Source: Bin5 sp965242905
Lineage (GTDB): Bacteria; Chloroflexota; Anaerolineae; Caldilineales; Caldilineaceae
Assembly: GCA_965242905.1 (NCBI GenBank)
Contig: CBDETM010000002.1
Span: 3,844,001-3,908,000 of the forward strand
Reading direction: 5' to 3'
Length of the DNA: 64,000 bases
Part shown: positions 44,691 through 54,500 of the stretch, in pieces
How positions within the stretch are numbered: position 1 is the stretch's first letter
How the letters are laid out: the number at the start of each line of letters is the position of its first letter
Program-made: the position numbers and the translations under genes
Notes under the pieces: model-generated
What the model was told of the DNA's origin: nothing
The model's input: only the letters and a program-made list of their open reading frames with translations
Databases searched by the model: none

Positions 44691-46394
44691 CTAGGCAGAC
44701 ACATGGACGTTGACCCAGTCGATCCAGTCGGTGCGCGGACCGTAGACCGGTACGACGCCGCCGTTCTGCACGCGTTTGCTTACCACGTGAATGCCTGGAA
44801 CCTGGGCGATTACGCAGTGGCGCTGGAGGTCGGCGGCATACTCCTGCAGCCGCAGCGCGCCTTCGCGCAGCTCATCCGGGTCTTCAACCAGAATCAGTTC
44901 ATCGACCATTGACACGCCCTGCTCATCGACATCACCCCAGCGCGGGTCAGTGAAGTTGTGGATGAAGCCGCCAGGCGTCAGGCCCCAACCGTAACCGCTG
45001 AAGAGCGTATCGAAGTCGTGCGGAGGGTTGTTGAGAATGTTGGTGTACTCGGCGGCCATGACGTGGAACTCGGTTTTGACGCCGACGGCATCCCACATCT
45101 CGCGCAACATCGCATAGAGCGGCTCGTAGGTCGGCGACAGCGAAGACATGCCCAGTCGGAAGGTGTAGTCGAAGTCCCAACCCCCTTCCTCCAGGAGCTG
45201 GCGGGCCTTTTCCGGATTGTACTCGTACCACTTGGCCGAATCGGGGCTGATGCCGTAGTCGCCGTACCAGAGGGGGGCCTTGGCGCCCTCGACCGTGCCG
45301 TAGAAAAAGTCCTGGGCGATCTGGTCGCGATTCAGGGCAAGACTGAGACCCTGGCGGACACGCTTGTCGTTGAGGACATAACGCAGGTTGTGGTACCAGG
45401 CAAATGCGCTCGGGCCGTGATTGAGCACGATGTCGACGTGCTCCATGGCCTGGAAGCGTTCGTACTCCGACTGCGGTGTACGGATGGCGATGTGGCATTC
45501 GCCTTTCTCCACCGCGGCGGCCATCGCCAGCTGGTCGGTATAGGGGACAAAGGCCAGTTTGTCCAGCTGCGGCTTCCCGCCCCAGTAGTCGTCGAAGGGT
45601 TCGTACTCGACGATCTGATCGGGGATGTAGTTGCTGACCTTAAAGGGGCCGGTGCCGATGCCCTGTTCCTTGGCGTAGGGTGTGTTCTTCAACCCCTGCT
45701 GCCCCTGCTCGTCGATGCCCCACGTGTCCTCCGGATACTGGCTCAGGAGGTGTTTGGGCATGATGGGGAAGTTGAGAAGCTTCTCCAGGAATGCGGCGCG
45801 ATACGGGTTGGTCATGTGGAAGACGATCGTATGATCGTCAGGCGCCGAAATCCCCGTCACCGCGTCTGCCTCACCTTCGGAGAACTCGGTCATGCCTTCG
45901 ATGATGCCTTTGAAGTGACGCACGCCGTTCCACTGGTTGACATTCGGGTGGCCGACCAGGCGTCCGATTGTAAACTCCACGTCGGCCGACGTGAACGGCT
46001 CGCCGTCGTGCCACTTGACGCCCGCGCGCAGGTTGAAGGTCGCGTCATTGCCGTCGAACTCCCAGCTTTCGGCCAGTTCGGGCAGCCAGGTGGTATAGTC
46101 GGCGCTGATGTTGACCAGGCAGTTGTGCGTCAGACCGACCAGGTAGTATCTTCTGTTGCCGGCGTTGTGCTCCATTGCCAGCAGGTCCTGGTAGCTGGTC
46201 TTCTGCGGATAGCCGAAGACGAGCGTGCCGCCCAGGCGGTCCGATGCCATGGCGGCTTCATCGTCTGCGGCGGGCGCTTCTCCTGCAGGCGCAGCCGCCG
46301 GTGCGCAGGCCGCCAGAAGGCCGCCGGCTGCGGCGATGACCGACCCCTTGAGGAAGTTGCGGCGTGAGAAATCACTGGAATCGAAGCGTTGCAT
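44691..46394 (-). CDS. ABC transporter substrate-binding lipoprotein, SBP family 5, Tat signal
   Basis: A 567-residue receptor. The N terminus holds SRRNFLKGS, a twin-arginine signal, followed by the lipobox LAAC at about residues 27-30, so it should be exported folded and lipid-anchored. The core is family 5 (GGTLVFGYPQK, then FNLRAGVKWHDGEPFTSAD). GGAGG precedes the ATG and a palindrome lies just upstream. The two permeases follow after a hairpin. Two sialidase-like genes lie upstream on the same strand, so the ligand may be an oligosaccharide rather than a peptide. Confidence 0.91.
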   Translation of the reverse strand: MQRFDSSDFSRRNFLKGSVIAAAGGLLAACAPAAAPAGEAPAADDEAAMASDRLGGTLVFGYPQKTSYQDLLAMEHNAGNRRYYLVGLTHNCLVNISADYTTWLPELAESWEFDGNDATFNLRAGVKWHDGEPFTSADVEFTIGRLVGHPNVNQWNGVRHFKGIIEGMTEFSEGEADAVTGISAPDDHTIVFHMTNPYRAAFLEKLLNFPIMPKHLLSQYPEDTWGIDEQGQQGLKNTPYAKEQGIGTGPFKVSNYIPDQIVEYEPFDDYWGGKPQLDKLAFVPYTDQLAMAAAVEKGECHIAIRTPQSEYERFQAMEHVDIVLNHGPSAFAWYHNLRYVLNDKRVRQGLSLALNRDQIAQDFFYGTVEGAKAPLWYGDYGISPDSAKWYEYNPEKARQLLEEGGWDFDYTFRLGMSSLSPTYEPLYAMLREMWDAVGVKTEFHVMAAEYTNILNNPPHDFDTLFSGYGWGLTPGGFIHNFTDPRWGDVDEQGVSMVDELILVEDPDELREGALRLQEYAADLQRHCVIAQVPGIHVVSKRVQNGGVVPVYGPRTDWIDWVNVHVSA

Positions 46395-46414
46395 GTTGTT
46401 TCCTCCTGAATTCT

Positions 46415-46431
46415 ACTGCGACTGTCGCAGT
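46415..46431 (-). promoter_or_regulatory. 17-bp palindrome, candidate operator
   Basis: ACTGCGAC-T-GTCGCAGT is a perfect inverted repeat with one central base, placed about 20 bases before the receptor start and just upstream of its GGAGG site. Its size suits a dimeric repressor, but no regulator gene is nearby. Confidence 0.5.
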
Positions 46432-46577
46432 TGCCATGAACCGTGCAATTGATCATTCGCATCACATGAATCAGGTGAACAAACTTCCACTATGTGCATT
46501 GGCTCCTCCTGACTGGGGTCAACATCCCGTCAACCTCCAAACTTGGCTGGCATTTCAACTCTGTACGGTCAAAGCCG

Positions 46578-47819
46578 TCAAAAATCCAGCTCCAGCAAGT
46601 AGATGCGTTCCCGTTCGTCCGGCGTCATACTGTCCGGCGCCAGATTGGAGACGGCATAGCGCGCCAGGATGCGGCTGCGCACCTCGGCGTCGGTCGGAAC
46701 CGGCATCCACCCATAGGGCATGCGGTCGTAAACTATCAGCAGCCGGCCCGGCTCAACCTCCAGCATCGAAGTGTAGGACGTGGTCTGGTCCGGCAGGTCG
46801 AAATTGTGATGGACGGTGTAGTACTGCTCGCGGGTGACCGGCTCCAGCCCGTACTTGCCGGGGCTGATCTGATGGGCCTCGCCCATCTCGGAATTGTGGT
46901 GGGCCATGAGGTCGAAGGGCTCCCAGTGCTCGCCGCGCGGGTCGGTCGAGAACCAGATGAAAAGGCCCGGACGGCCGCATGAAATCACCAGCGCGCCATT
47001 ACTCAGCCGATTCACTTGGGGCAGCACGCCCCAGGCCGGTAGGCGGTCGATAGGGGACCAACTCTTGCCTTCATCGCTGGAGTAGGAACGCGCCAGCAGC
47101 TGATCGCGGCCGCCGCCCATGCGTCCCACGCACATCAGGTCGCCGTCTTCCAGGCGTACCAGTGAGGACTCACAGAAGCCCTCCCAGGAGTCGGCGCCGT
47201 CTTCGGCGGTGGCCACGGTGGAGAGGTAGTGCCAAGTGCGGCCCTCATCCTCTGAGGTCATGACCACGGTGCTGTAGCGGTCGTCTCCTGCGAATGTCAG
47301 GTAGGTGGTGGCCAGATGGCGTCCCGGTTCCAGTTCAATAATGTGGGTAAAAGGGGAGATCTCCGCCCAGCGGGTGGGACTCTGCACGGTGCGGGCCTTC
47401 ACGTCACGCGGCAGGCCTTCGATGCGCGCGCCCCACAAATCGACCGAGTACTGCTGGCCGCCCTTGCCGATGCGACCGTAGTTGCCCACGAAGGTGCGCC
47501 ACTGGCCGAGAGGATCCGGCTTATAGGGCTGGTTGGGACCGGCCAGTGAACCGTCGGACAGGCTGATGTTCAAGCGCCCGCTGAGGCCGGAAACATCGGC
47601 ATGTTGCGACCATGTGGCGCCTTCGTCTTTGGAGAGCGAAAGACCGTTTACGTTCGTCAGGTTTTCGGCCGAATCGGGGTTCTTGCTGTAGGAGACGAGC
47701 AACTCGCCGGTGGGGAACCGGCGGATGCTGGGATACCAGCAGAATCCGAGGCCTTCTGCTACAATGCGCGGCGTCCCTGCGGTGAATCGCAGCCCTCCCA
47801 GCTCTACTTCCTGTGCCAT
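46578..47819 (-). CDS. Sialidase-like (BNR/Asp-box) beta-propeller protein 2
   Basis: A 413-residue propeller of the sialidase-like superfamily without a signal peptide. Asp-box motifs include SKDEGATW, SEDEGRTW and SSDEGKSW at blade turns. AGGGGGAA lies eight bases before the ATG. The next gene is the Tat receptor of a family-5 importer and the preceding gene is another sialidase-like protein, so the three form a carbohydrate uptake and processing unit. It differs enough from the other two propellers to suggest separate roles. A trans-sialidase, galactosidase-like or binding function is open. Confidence 0.78.
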   Translation of the reverse strand: MAQEVELGGLRFTAGTPRIVAEGLGFCWYPSIRRFPTGELLVSYSKNPDSAENLTNVNGLSLSKDEGATWSQHADVSGLSGRLNISLSDGSLAGPNQPYKPDPLGQWRTFVGNYGRIGKGGQQYSVDLWGARIEGLPRDVKARTVQSPTRWAEISPFTHIIELEPGRHLATTYLTFAGDDRYSTVVMTSEDEGRTWHYLSTVATAEDGADSWEGFCESSLVRLEDGDLMCVGRMGGGRDQLLARSYSSDEGKSWSPIDRLPAWGVLPQVNRLSNGALVISCGRPGLFIWFSTDPRGEHWEPFDLMAHHNSEMGEAHQISPGKYGLEPVTREQYYTVHHNFDLPDQTTSYTSMLEVEPGRLLIVYDRMPYGWMPVPTDAEVRSRILARYAVSNLAPDSMTPDERERIYLLELDF

Positions 47820-47891
47820 GTCGGAATTCCCCCTATGATCTGTTGGTAAGCCAATCGCCGGCTAGGCGGTGGGCAGCTTACCTCTTGCGTG

Positions 47892-49181
47892 TTACAACTC
47901 CCCCCTTACGTGCCCCTCAATGCGAGACAAAGTCGGATTCTCGCTCGTGGGGTCCTCGCCACCGTAGAACCATGACGAAGGAAGAACCTTCAGATGGTGG
48001 CCGCGGTGACGGTGGCCCGCCATGTCGAACGGGAAGTGGTTGTACTGGATCAGGACCCGGTCTTCAGCGACATGCACTGCCGGGTAGGACCACATGCCAT
48101 ATCCCTCCGGCAACGGTTTTACGGAGTCGACGTCGCATTCGACGCCGCCTCCCGGCGCACCGTAAGCCCCCTCGGGACGAACCGTGTAGAGAGGGCCTGG
48201 TTCGACGTGAGTCTCTTCGTGCAGGGATTCCAGATTCTGGAAATGTTCCCAGATACGACCCTGGTTGCGGCTAATTGCGGTCGACAGGCGGGTGCGGATC
48301 AGGCCTCGCTTGATCTCCTCTTCGCTCTGCTGCGTCCAGACGACGAGCAGGTGCCCCGTGCCGGGGAACTGGCGGATCTGGGCCGGGGCCTGCGTGCCCG
48401 CCAGCTGCGTCGGTTCGGGACGGGTCCAGGTGTCGCCGTCGTCCTCCGACCAGGCCTGATACATGCGTCCCAGCCGCGTGCGCAAAATCATGAGCAGCTT
48501 GCCGGGCGCGTACTCCACGAGCGTCGGCTCGTTGGTCAGCTCCCAGCGTCCCCCGTACTCCATGATGATAAGCAGCTCGCCGTCGCTGTTCTTCTGCCAG
48601 GTCTCGCCTTCGTCGTCGCTGTAGATGACATAGCTGGCGGTAAAGTGGGGATCGTAGAAGTGCGCGCTTGTCGAAACGAAGACGCCGTCGACGTATCCGC
48701 CCGGGAACGGCGCCCCCTCCTGGTGAAAGCCGCCCTGGCCGATGCCGAAATAGACCGGCAGGAGGATGCGGCCGGACTGGGTGCGGATCATGGTGTCGTT
48801 GAGAGCGTGCGCGGCCAGCATCCAGTGGTTCATCAGAGTGAGGGCGGACCATGTCCTGCCTTCATCCTCCGAGCGCCTGAAGACCATCTGCGACTCGTAC
48901 AGGCGGGTGGTGCCCGGTCGAGTGCGCTTTGTCGCCATGCCGATGGCGCCGCCGGAGAGGTTTACCATCGAACAGTTCGTGAGCGTGAGCGGGTCGCCGT
49001 TCTCGTCCAGCCCCGGGTAGGGCTCGCTCCAGGTGACGCCGCCGTCGGCGCTGACGGAAAAGTGGGTGCCGTTGCTGAAGAGGACGCGGCCGCCCTCAAG
49101 GCCCACAAAGGCGTTCCCCGGGAACTTGCCGTCGTGGAAGGCCAGCATCTCTTCGGGCCTCGTCATCGGTACATTGCTCAT
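47892..49181 (-). CDS. Sialidase-like (BNR/Asp-box) beta-propeller protein 3
   Basis: A 429-residue propeller. Asp boxes include SADGGVTW, SEDEGRTW, SDDEGETW and SEDDGDTW, close to the canonical SxDxGxTW. No signal peptide is seen. ATG 49181 has GAGG nine bases upstream; 49226 is an in-frame alternative. It is the first gene of the 49-39 kb minus-strand block. A promoter-like pair at 49515-49544 would give it a long leader of about 330 bases. Cytoplasmic trimming of imported acidic sugars is the most natural reading, but the catalytic residues are not confirmed. Confidence 0.78.
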   Translation of the reverse strand: MSNVPMTRPEEMLAFHDGKFPGNAFVGLEGGRVLFSNGTHFSVSADGGVTWSEPYPGLDENGDPLTLTNCSMVNLSGGAIGMATKRTRPGTTRLYESQMVFRRSEDEGRTWSALTLMNHWMLAAHALNDTMIRTQSGRILLPVYFGIGQGGFHQEGAPFPGGYVDGVFVSTSAHFYDPHFTASYVIYSDDEGETWQKNSDGELLIIMEYGGRWELTNEPTLVEYAPGKLLMILRTRLGRMYQAWSEDDGDTWTRPEPTQLAGTQAPAQIRQFPGTGHLLVVWTQQSEEEIKRGLIRTRLSTAISRNQGRIWEHFQNLESLHEETHVEPGPLYTVRPEGAYGAPGGGVECDVDSVKPLPEGYGMWSYPAVHVAEDRVLIQYNHFPFDMAGHRHRGHHLKVLPSSWFYGGEDPTSENPTLSRIEGHVRGEL

Positions 49182-49514
49182 GGCTACCGCCCTCGTTGGT
49201 CCTGAATTGTTGAACGACACTGACAACTTCCGGCTTCAAACGGGGAACGCCTCCTTGCCCTCTATCCCAAGCGCACATGTTGGTCTCAGGTACGCCGCGC
49301 AGAATCGGTATGCCTGAATGCCGATTTTCTCATGCTGAAGGCGACCGGGGTGGCAGTGTTTCGCTTGGTTGTCCTGCGGTGTCGACCGGAAATGGGGCGA
49401 GGTCTGGAGTCAGCAAGTTGTTGCTTTCAAGAATGCTGCTCGGCGGTTCGTCATGCAACTTACCCCGATTATAGGTCGCACCCTGTTACCAACACTGCCT
49501 GCTTCTCACCGACT
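49182..49514 (-). other. Long leader region upstream of the propeller operon
   Basis: This 333-base stretch would be the 5' leader if the promoter at 49515-49544 is used. I see no recognised riboswitch or conserved gene. A second TATAAT-like box lies around 49475, without a fitting -35. Confidence 0.35.
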
Positions 49515-49544
49515 TTTATAGCATATTGATGAATCAAGGTCAAA
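49515..49544 (-). promoter_or_regulatory. Sigma-70-like promoter of the propeller/importer block
   Basis: On the minus strand TTGACC (49544-49539) and TATAAA (49520-49515) are 18 bases apart. They lie 15 bases beyond the outward tip of element copy 4. Confidence 0.58.
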
Positions 49545-49559
49545 GAGCAAAAATCTCAC

Positions 49560-50028
49560 GGGTGCATCCCAATATTTGGGCGAACTTTCGTATACCTCTG
49601 GAGGCACACAAGCCATGGTCTGTTCCCAATCCAGTTTCCGCCAGCATAAGCGCCGTCTCTGACCCCTAACCCCTGTCTCCTAGCCCCTGCAGTTTTGGGC
49701 GGTCGGGCCTAGTCGGCCCTCCCTTGTGCGGGGGCTCCGCCCCCGCAACGCCCCCTCTCCTACAACACGCCTCATCGAACCGGGTGTCGATATTGGTGAC
49801 CGGTGCCTACTTGAAGGTGTCCAGCCAGACCACGTCCCGCCTGTCCCATCAGATCCCCGCAGGTGCCGGCCCTGTGCCTGCCCTCGCACCCGCCCCAACT
49901 GGCGGACCCCACCGTACGGCCAGGCCTGGCGCCTGCACTGCGTCTCGCCCAAAGACGTTAAACCATTCCTGCCACCGCTGTCATGATTCCCCACCAGACT
50001 GTTCCCTCCCAAAACCTATGATGCATCC
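49560..50028 (-). mobile_element. MITE-like dispersed element, copy 4 (inverted)
   Basis: The 469-bp copy is in the opposite orientation to the others. Its 3' tip (plus strand GGGTGCATCCCAATATTTGG) starts at 49560 and the other tip ends GATGCATCC at 50028. The common hairpin lies at 49728-49746. The flanks AAATCTCA (49551-49558) and AGATTTCA (50029-50036) agree at six of eight bases with a one-base offset, a possible decayed target duplication. It lies upstream of the propeller operon and points at it. Confidence 0.8.
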
Positions 50029-50238
50029 AGATTTCACCCCTACGCACGCCGGTCGTCCCGTGAAGCTCGGTTGACGAGGGGCGACTCACCTCCTATACTT
50101 GGAGTCCGTCACCTCATCCGTTGAACATCAGTGGTACGGGTGCCCATAGAGTAGGCCCATACAACGATTGGAGACGAGGCTTCTTCTCCTTGCAGCCCTG
50201 CCCTTTTCACTCCTTTCAACACCCAGGAATCACGAACG

Positions 50239-51204
50239 ATGAAAACTCTTTACCTGCGCGCGCCGGCCGGACTCGATGGCGCTTACCCCTATTTCGTCGA
50301 GGCAAACGAGGGCCGCTTCCCCTTCGAGGTATACGATCCCGACAGGTCGACAGCTGAACAGTTTGAGGGCGTGTCCGTTGTCATAGACCCTGGCGGCGCA
50401 GTGGGCACGCGTGCTCTGATCGACGCAGGCCTGGCCGCGGGTGTGAAGCTGTGGCATGTCACCACCAACGGCACCGATCATGTAGACGTAGCCTACTTTC
50501 TGGAAAAGGGGTTGCCGCTGGCCAATTCGCCCGGGCGGTTGAGCGCCGTGCCGTTGGCCGAACACGTAATCATGCTGATCCTCTGCTTTGCCAAAGACCT
50601 CAAACACAATCGGGCCGATGGCTGGCAGCGGGCGATGGGGGAAGAGCTGGCGGGCAAGAATCTAGGGTTGATCGGCTTTGGCGCCAGCGCGCGCGAGGTG
50701 GCGCGGCGGGCGTGGCCGCTGGGCATGCGCATCATGGCGACCGACGTGGTGGCGTTCCCTCAGTCCGAGTTGGACGAGTTTCACGTCGAGTTTCTGGGCG
50801 GGCCGGAGCAGGTTGACCAAGTTCTGGCGGAGACTGATTATCTGTCGCTGCACGTCCATCTCAACGCGACGACCCGTCACATGATCGACCGGCGCGCCCT
50901 GGGGCTGATGAAGCCGTCCGCGGTTCTGCTCAACATTGCTCGCGGCGGACTGGTCGATGAGGCGGCCCTGGTCGAGGCGCTTCAGCAGGGCGGGATCAGG
51001 GGCGCCGGGCTGGACGTGTTTGAGGAGGAGCCGCTGCCGGCCGACCACCCGCTGCTGCAGTTGGACAATGTTATACTCACGCCGCATTCATCGGGTCTTA
51101 CGCCGGATACGCCCCGTAGGCGTATGGAGGCTGCGTTGGCGAACGTGGAACGCATCGCCAACGGGCTGCCGCCGGGCGATTTGGTTACGGCGTTGGTGCG
51201 GTGA
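50239..51204 (+). CDS. D-isomer-specific 2-hydroxyacid dehydrogenase 2
   Basis: A 321-residue NAD-dependent dehydrogenase. The Rossmann loop is LGLIGFGASAREVARRA. The catalytic Arg is in NIARGGLVDE, Glu in LDVFEEEPLP and His in LTPHSSG, all standard. It stands alone, divergent from the propeller operon and convergent with the large metallopeptidase gene. It likely interconverts a 2-keto acid and a D-2-hydroxy acid derived from sugar acids. It is not especially close to the other two such enzymes in the window. Confidence 0.9.
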   Translation: MKTLYLRAPAGLDGAYPYFVEANEGRFPFEVYDPDRSTAEQFEGVSVVIDPGGAVGTRALIDAGLAAGVKLWHVTTNGTDHVDVAYFLEKGLPLANSPGRLSAVPLAEHVIMLILCFAKDLKHNRADGWQRAMGEELAGKNLGLIGFGASAREVARRAWPLGMRIMATDVVAFPQSELDEFHVEFLGGPEQVDQVLAETDYLSLHVHLNATTRHMIDRRALGLMKPSAVLLNIARGGLVDEAALVEALQQGGIRGAGLDVFEEEPLPADHPLLQLDNVILTPHSSGLTPDTPRRRMEAALANVERIANGLPPGDLVTALVR

Positions 51205-51532
51205 CTCTGGAGCACAGTGATTCGTTGCAGAGTGTCTTTCACCTTCAGGCGCCGCGCCTAGGGCGGCGCGCAGGCGGCCTGACGCCTCTGATACGACTGC
51301 TGCTACTCGCCCTCACTTCTTGACGTACCCTTGAAACTACATCACTGTGGATGTTCGGACATACCCTATGGCGGTTGCCGCTTCCGTGACAACTTGAACC
51401 AATTCTGTTCCGGACAACAGTGTATTCTAGACCGTTAGCTCATCGGTGCCTATCAATTTCCGGGACGGCCCCGCGCGTGTGGCCTGAAACTACCTGCAGG
51501 AATGGGGTCACTCCTTACTCCTCTCATCAAGG
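51205..51532. other. Convergent intergenic region, no gene seen
   Basis: Two converging genes end on either side. Around 51245-51290 there is a GC-rich stretch with imperfect inverted repeats (GGCGCCGCGCC near GGCGGCGCG) that might serve as a bidirectional terminator, but no clean stem with a T-run is present. Confidence 0.35.
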
Positions 51533-54500
51533 TCAGGGCTTGCAGTACTCGGGCACGTAGGCGCCCTCACCAAAGGTTTCGGCGATCAGCCTAGCGATCT
51601 CCGGGTCGTAATCCTCCAGCTTCTTTCCTCGCGTTTCCTCAGGCCGAAATGTGTATTCGCGGAACCAGTATGCGACCGTTTCCGCCCAGTACTCACGGGC
51701 ATTCGTTGCCGCGTACGCGCTCCGCCACAGTCCGGCGTCCAATGCGGCGTTATAGAGGGCGGTGACCCGGGCCTTGAACTCCTGCCCGTCGAGTTGGTCC
51801 TCGAGCGCGAACTGAATTATGTGCGCGAATTCGTGGATCAAAATGTAACAGGTCCTATCGTCTTCCGGCGTGACCGCCGCCCATCCTGTGGCAGTCGGAA
51901 TGGCTATTCCGTGGTAGTTCCTTCTGTGATTCCAGAGTTCCGGCAGTTGGACAATGTACTCGTCCAGCTCATTCGGCTTGAAGATGACTATCCGAAGACG
52001 GTTGGCGGACAGCTCTTCGAAGAAGGCGGGTCTGCCGGAGAAGATCGCGGTAACGACCTCGCGCACCTGGTCCAACTTTCCGTCCGAGACCTCGCTGGGC
52101 GCGACAACGACCACGCCAGCAACCTTCAGATACTTCTGATAGAAGAGATCAAGGCCTAGAGACGCGGGCGGCGGCGGATACCGCTGCGTCACCACGATTG
52201 CCTGCCCCCGTGCCGACCAGGGCCCGCGCATGCCGGCGGCGTCGCGGGCGCGGGCTTGGTAGTAGTAGTTGCGGCCGTCGGTAAGGACGGAATGTGTGTA
52301 GGTCGTGTCGGTCAGGGCGTCGCCAAGCGGGTCCCAGCGGCGGTCGAGGCTGTCCCACACCCACAGATCGTAACTTGCCGCGTTCGGGACCGCCTCCCAC
52401 GTGAGCGTGACCTGGCTGGCGCCGACAATCGCGGTCAGGTTGCGCGGCGCCTCCAAGGGCGTCGAAAAGTCGGTCCCAGTGCATGCGGGCGGATTGAGAC
52501 TCTTCAGTATGCCGTCCACGAAACTGTGCGGATGAGACAGGACTGCTCCTGCTGGCAGGCAGAGGCGGTTACCCCATAGGCGCAAAACCCTCAGGTTGAC
52601 GAGTGCACTTAGGTCGGGGACCGGCCCGCTGAAATCGTTGTTGCTGAGGACTAATGATTCCAGGTTGATGAGGGTGTGCAAGTCGAGCAGCAGACCACTC
52701 AGTTCGTTACTACTAAGATTCAAGTATCTCAAACTGGTGAGATCGCTTAGGACCGGGGAAGGGCCGGTCAGTCCATTGTAAGAGAGATCCATGCCCCCTA
52801 AGCTGGTAAGGGCGCTCAGATCGGGGATTGGGCCGGTCAAGGCATTGTGATTGAGGCGCAGTTCTTTCAGGTTGGTGAGAGCGCTCAAATCAGGGATCCG
52901 CCCGGTAAGCCGGTTGCTTCTGAGCTGCAGAAAAGTCAGGTTGGAGAGTGCACCCAGATCCGGTATCGACCCGCTCAACCAGTTGGATCCCAAGTCAAGA
53001 TGTGTCAGGTTGGAGAGTGCGCCCAGATCCGGTATCGACCCGCTCAATTTGTTGGATCCCAGGTCAAGATGTGTCAGGTTGGGGAGTGCGCTCAGAGCCG
53101 GGATCGTTCCCTCCAACCCGTTATTTTGGAGGCGCAATTGCGTCACGCGTCCGTGCCTATTCGCAGAGACCCCGTACCAAAGATGGATCGGCTTTTCGGT
53201 CAGCCAGTTATTGTTGCGTTTCCAGTTGGCGCCGTCAGTTGCGTGGTAGAGCGCGATGAGTGCGCCCTTATCCGTGACTGCAGGAGTTGGTGTTGCTCCT
53301 GGTGTTGGAGTGGCTGTTGGCGCGGGGCCGCAGAACGGCATACCCAGTTTTTCCAGGTCACTGTTCCTTACGATGCGCAACTCAGCGGGAATACAGCCGC
53401 TAAAAGTATTGCCCGACAGGTAGAGAAAGTCTAGGGAATGGAGGTTGCCAAGCGTGGTCGGAATCGTGCCGGTTAACTGGTTGTCACGGAGGTTCAACTC
53501 TCCCAGGATTGGGTGGTTGCCAAGCGTGGACGGAATCGTGCCGGTCAATTGGTTGTCGCGGAGGCTCAGAAGTGACAGGTGGGAAAGTGCGCTCAGATCC
53601 GGGATCGGTCCGGTCAAACGGTTGTGATCGAGGTAAACGGTTTGCACTTTGGCGGGGAGTCTCAGATCCGAGATCTGCCCTGTCATCTGGGTGTCCCGGA
53701 GGTTTAGAGTTATCAGGTCAATGAGGGCGCTCACATCCGGAAGCGGCCCGGCCAGATTCCTGTTATGACTGAGGCTTAAACCAGTCAGTTTGACGAGTGC
53801 GCTGAGATCCGGGAACGGCCCGGTCAGATTTTCGTTATAGCCGAGATCCAAAACAGTCAGTTCAACGAGTGCGCTGAGATCCGGGAACGGCCCGGTCAGA
53901 TTTGGGTTACCGCCGAGGTTTAGAACAGTCAGATTAACGAGTGCACTGAGATCCGGGATCGGCCCGGTCAGATTTGTGTTATGACGGAGGTCCAAGACTG
54001 ACAGGTTGATGAAGGCGTTCAGGTCTGGTAGCGGCCCTGTTAAATTGTTGTTTTCGAGTTCCAGAGCGTACACGCGTCCTGATAAGTCGGTAGTGACGCC
54101 GTACCAGGTAGACAGCGGACTGTCTGTCAGCCAATTTTCGTTGTGCGTCCAGTTGTCGCCGCCGGTTGACTCGTAGAGCGCGATGAGGGCGCCTCTCTCG
54201 GTTACGGAGGTCGGCGTGACCGTGGGCAATGGCGTGGCCGTTGCGGTAGCAGGAAGCGCGGTTGCAAAGGGATAGTCCAGCAGCCAGCCGCTCGTCTCCC
54301 CCGCCGCGTTCAGCGCACGGATGGAGTAATAGTAAGTCGTCCCGGCTGTAACCTCCGTGTGCGCGTAAGTTGTGCCGGTCAGGGCGCTACCCCCTATAGG
54401 CTGCCAGCCGGTTCCTGCGTTCCACCACGCCAGGAATTCGTAGCGCACTGCGTTCGGCACCGTTTTCCAACTCAGGAGGACGCCGCTCTCTGTCGCCCGC

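Noticed and set aside
47994..49205. 403-codon plus-strand frame
   Set aside because: Opposite a sialidase-like gene with clear Asp boxes.
52840..53260. CRISPR-like repeated units
   Set aside because: The repeats are in the coding sequence of the LRR protein and keep the reading frame; there are no unique spacers.
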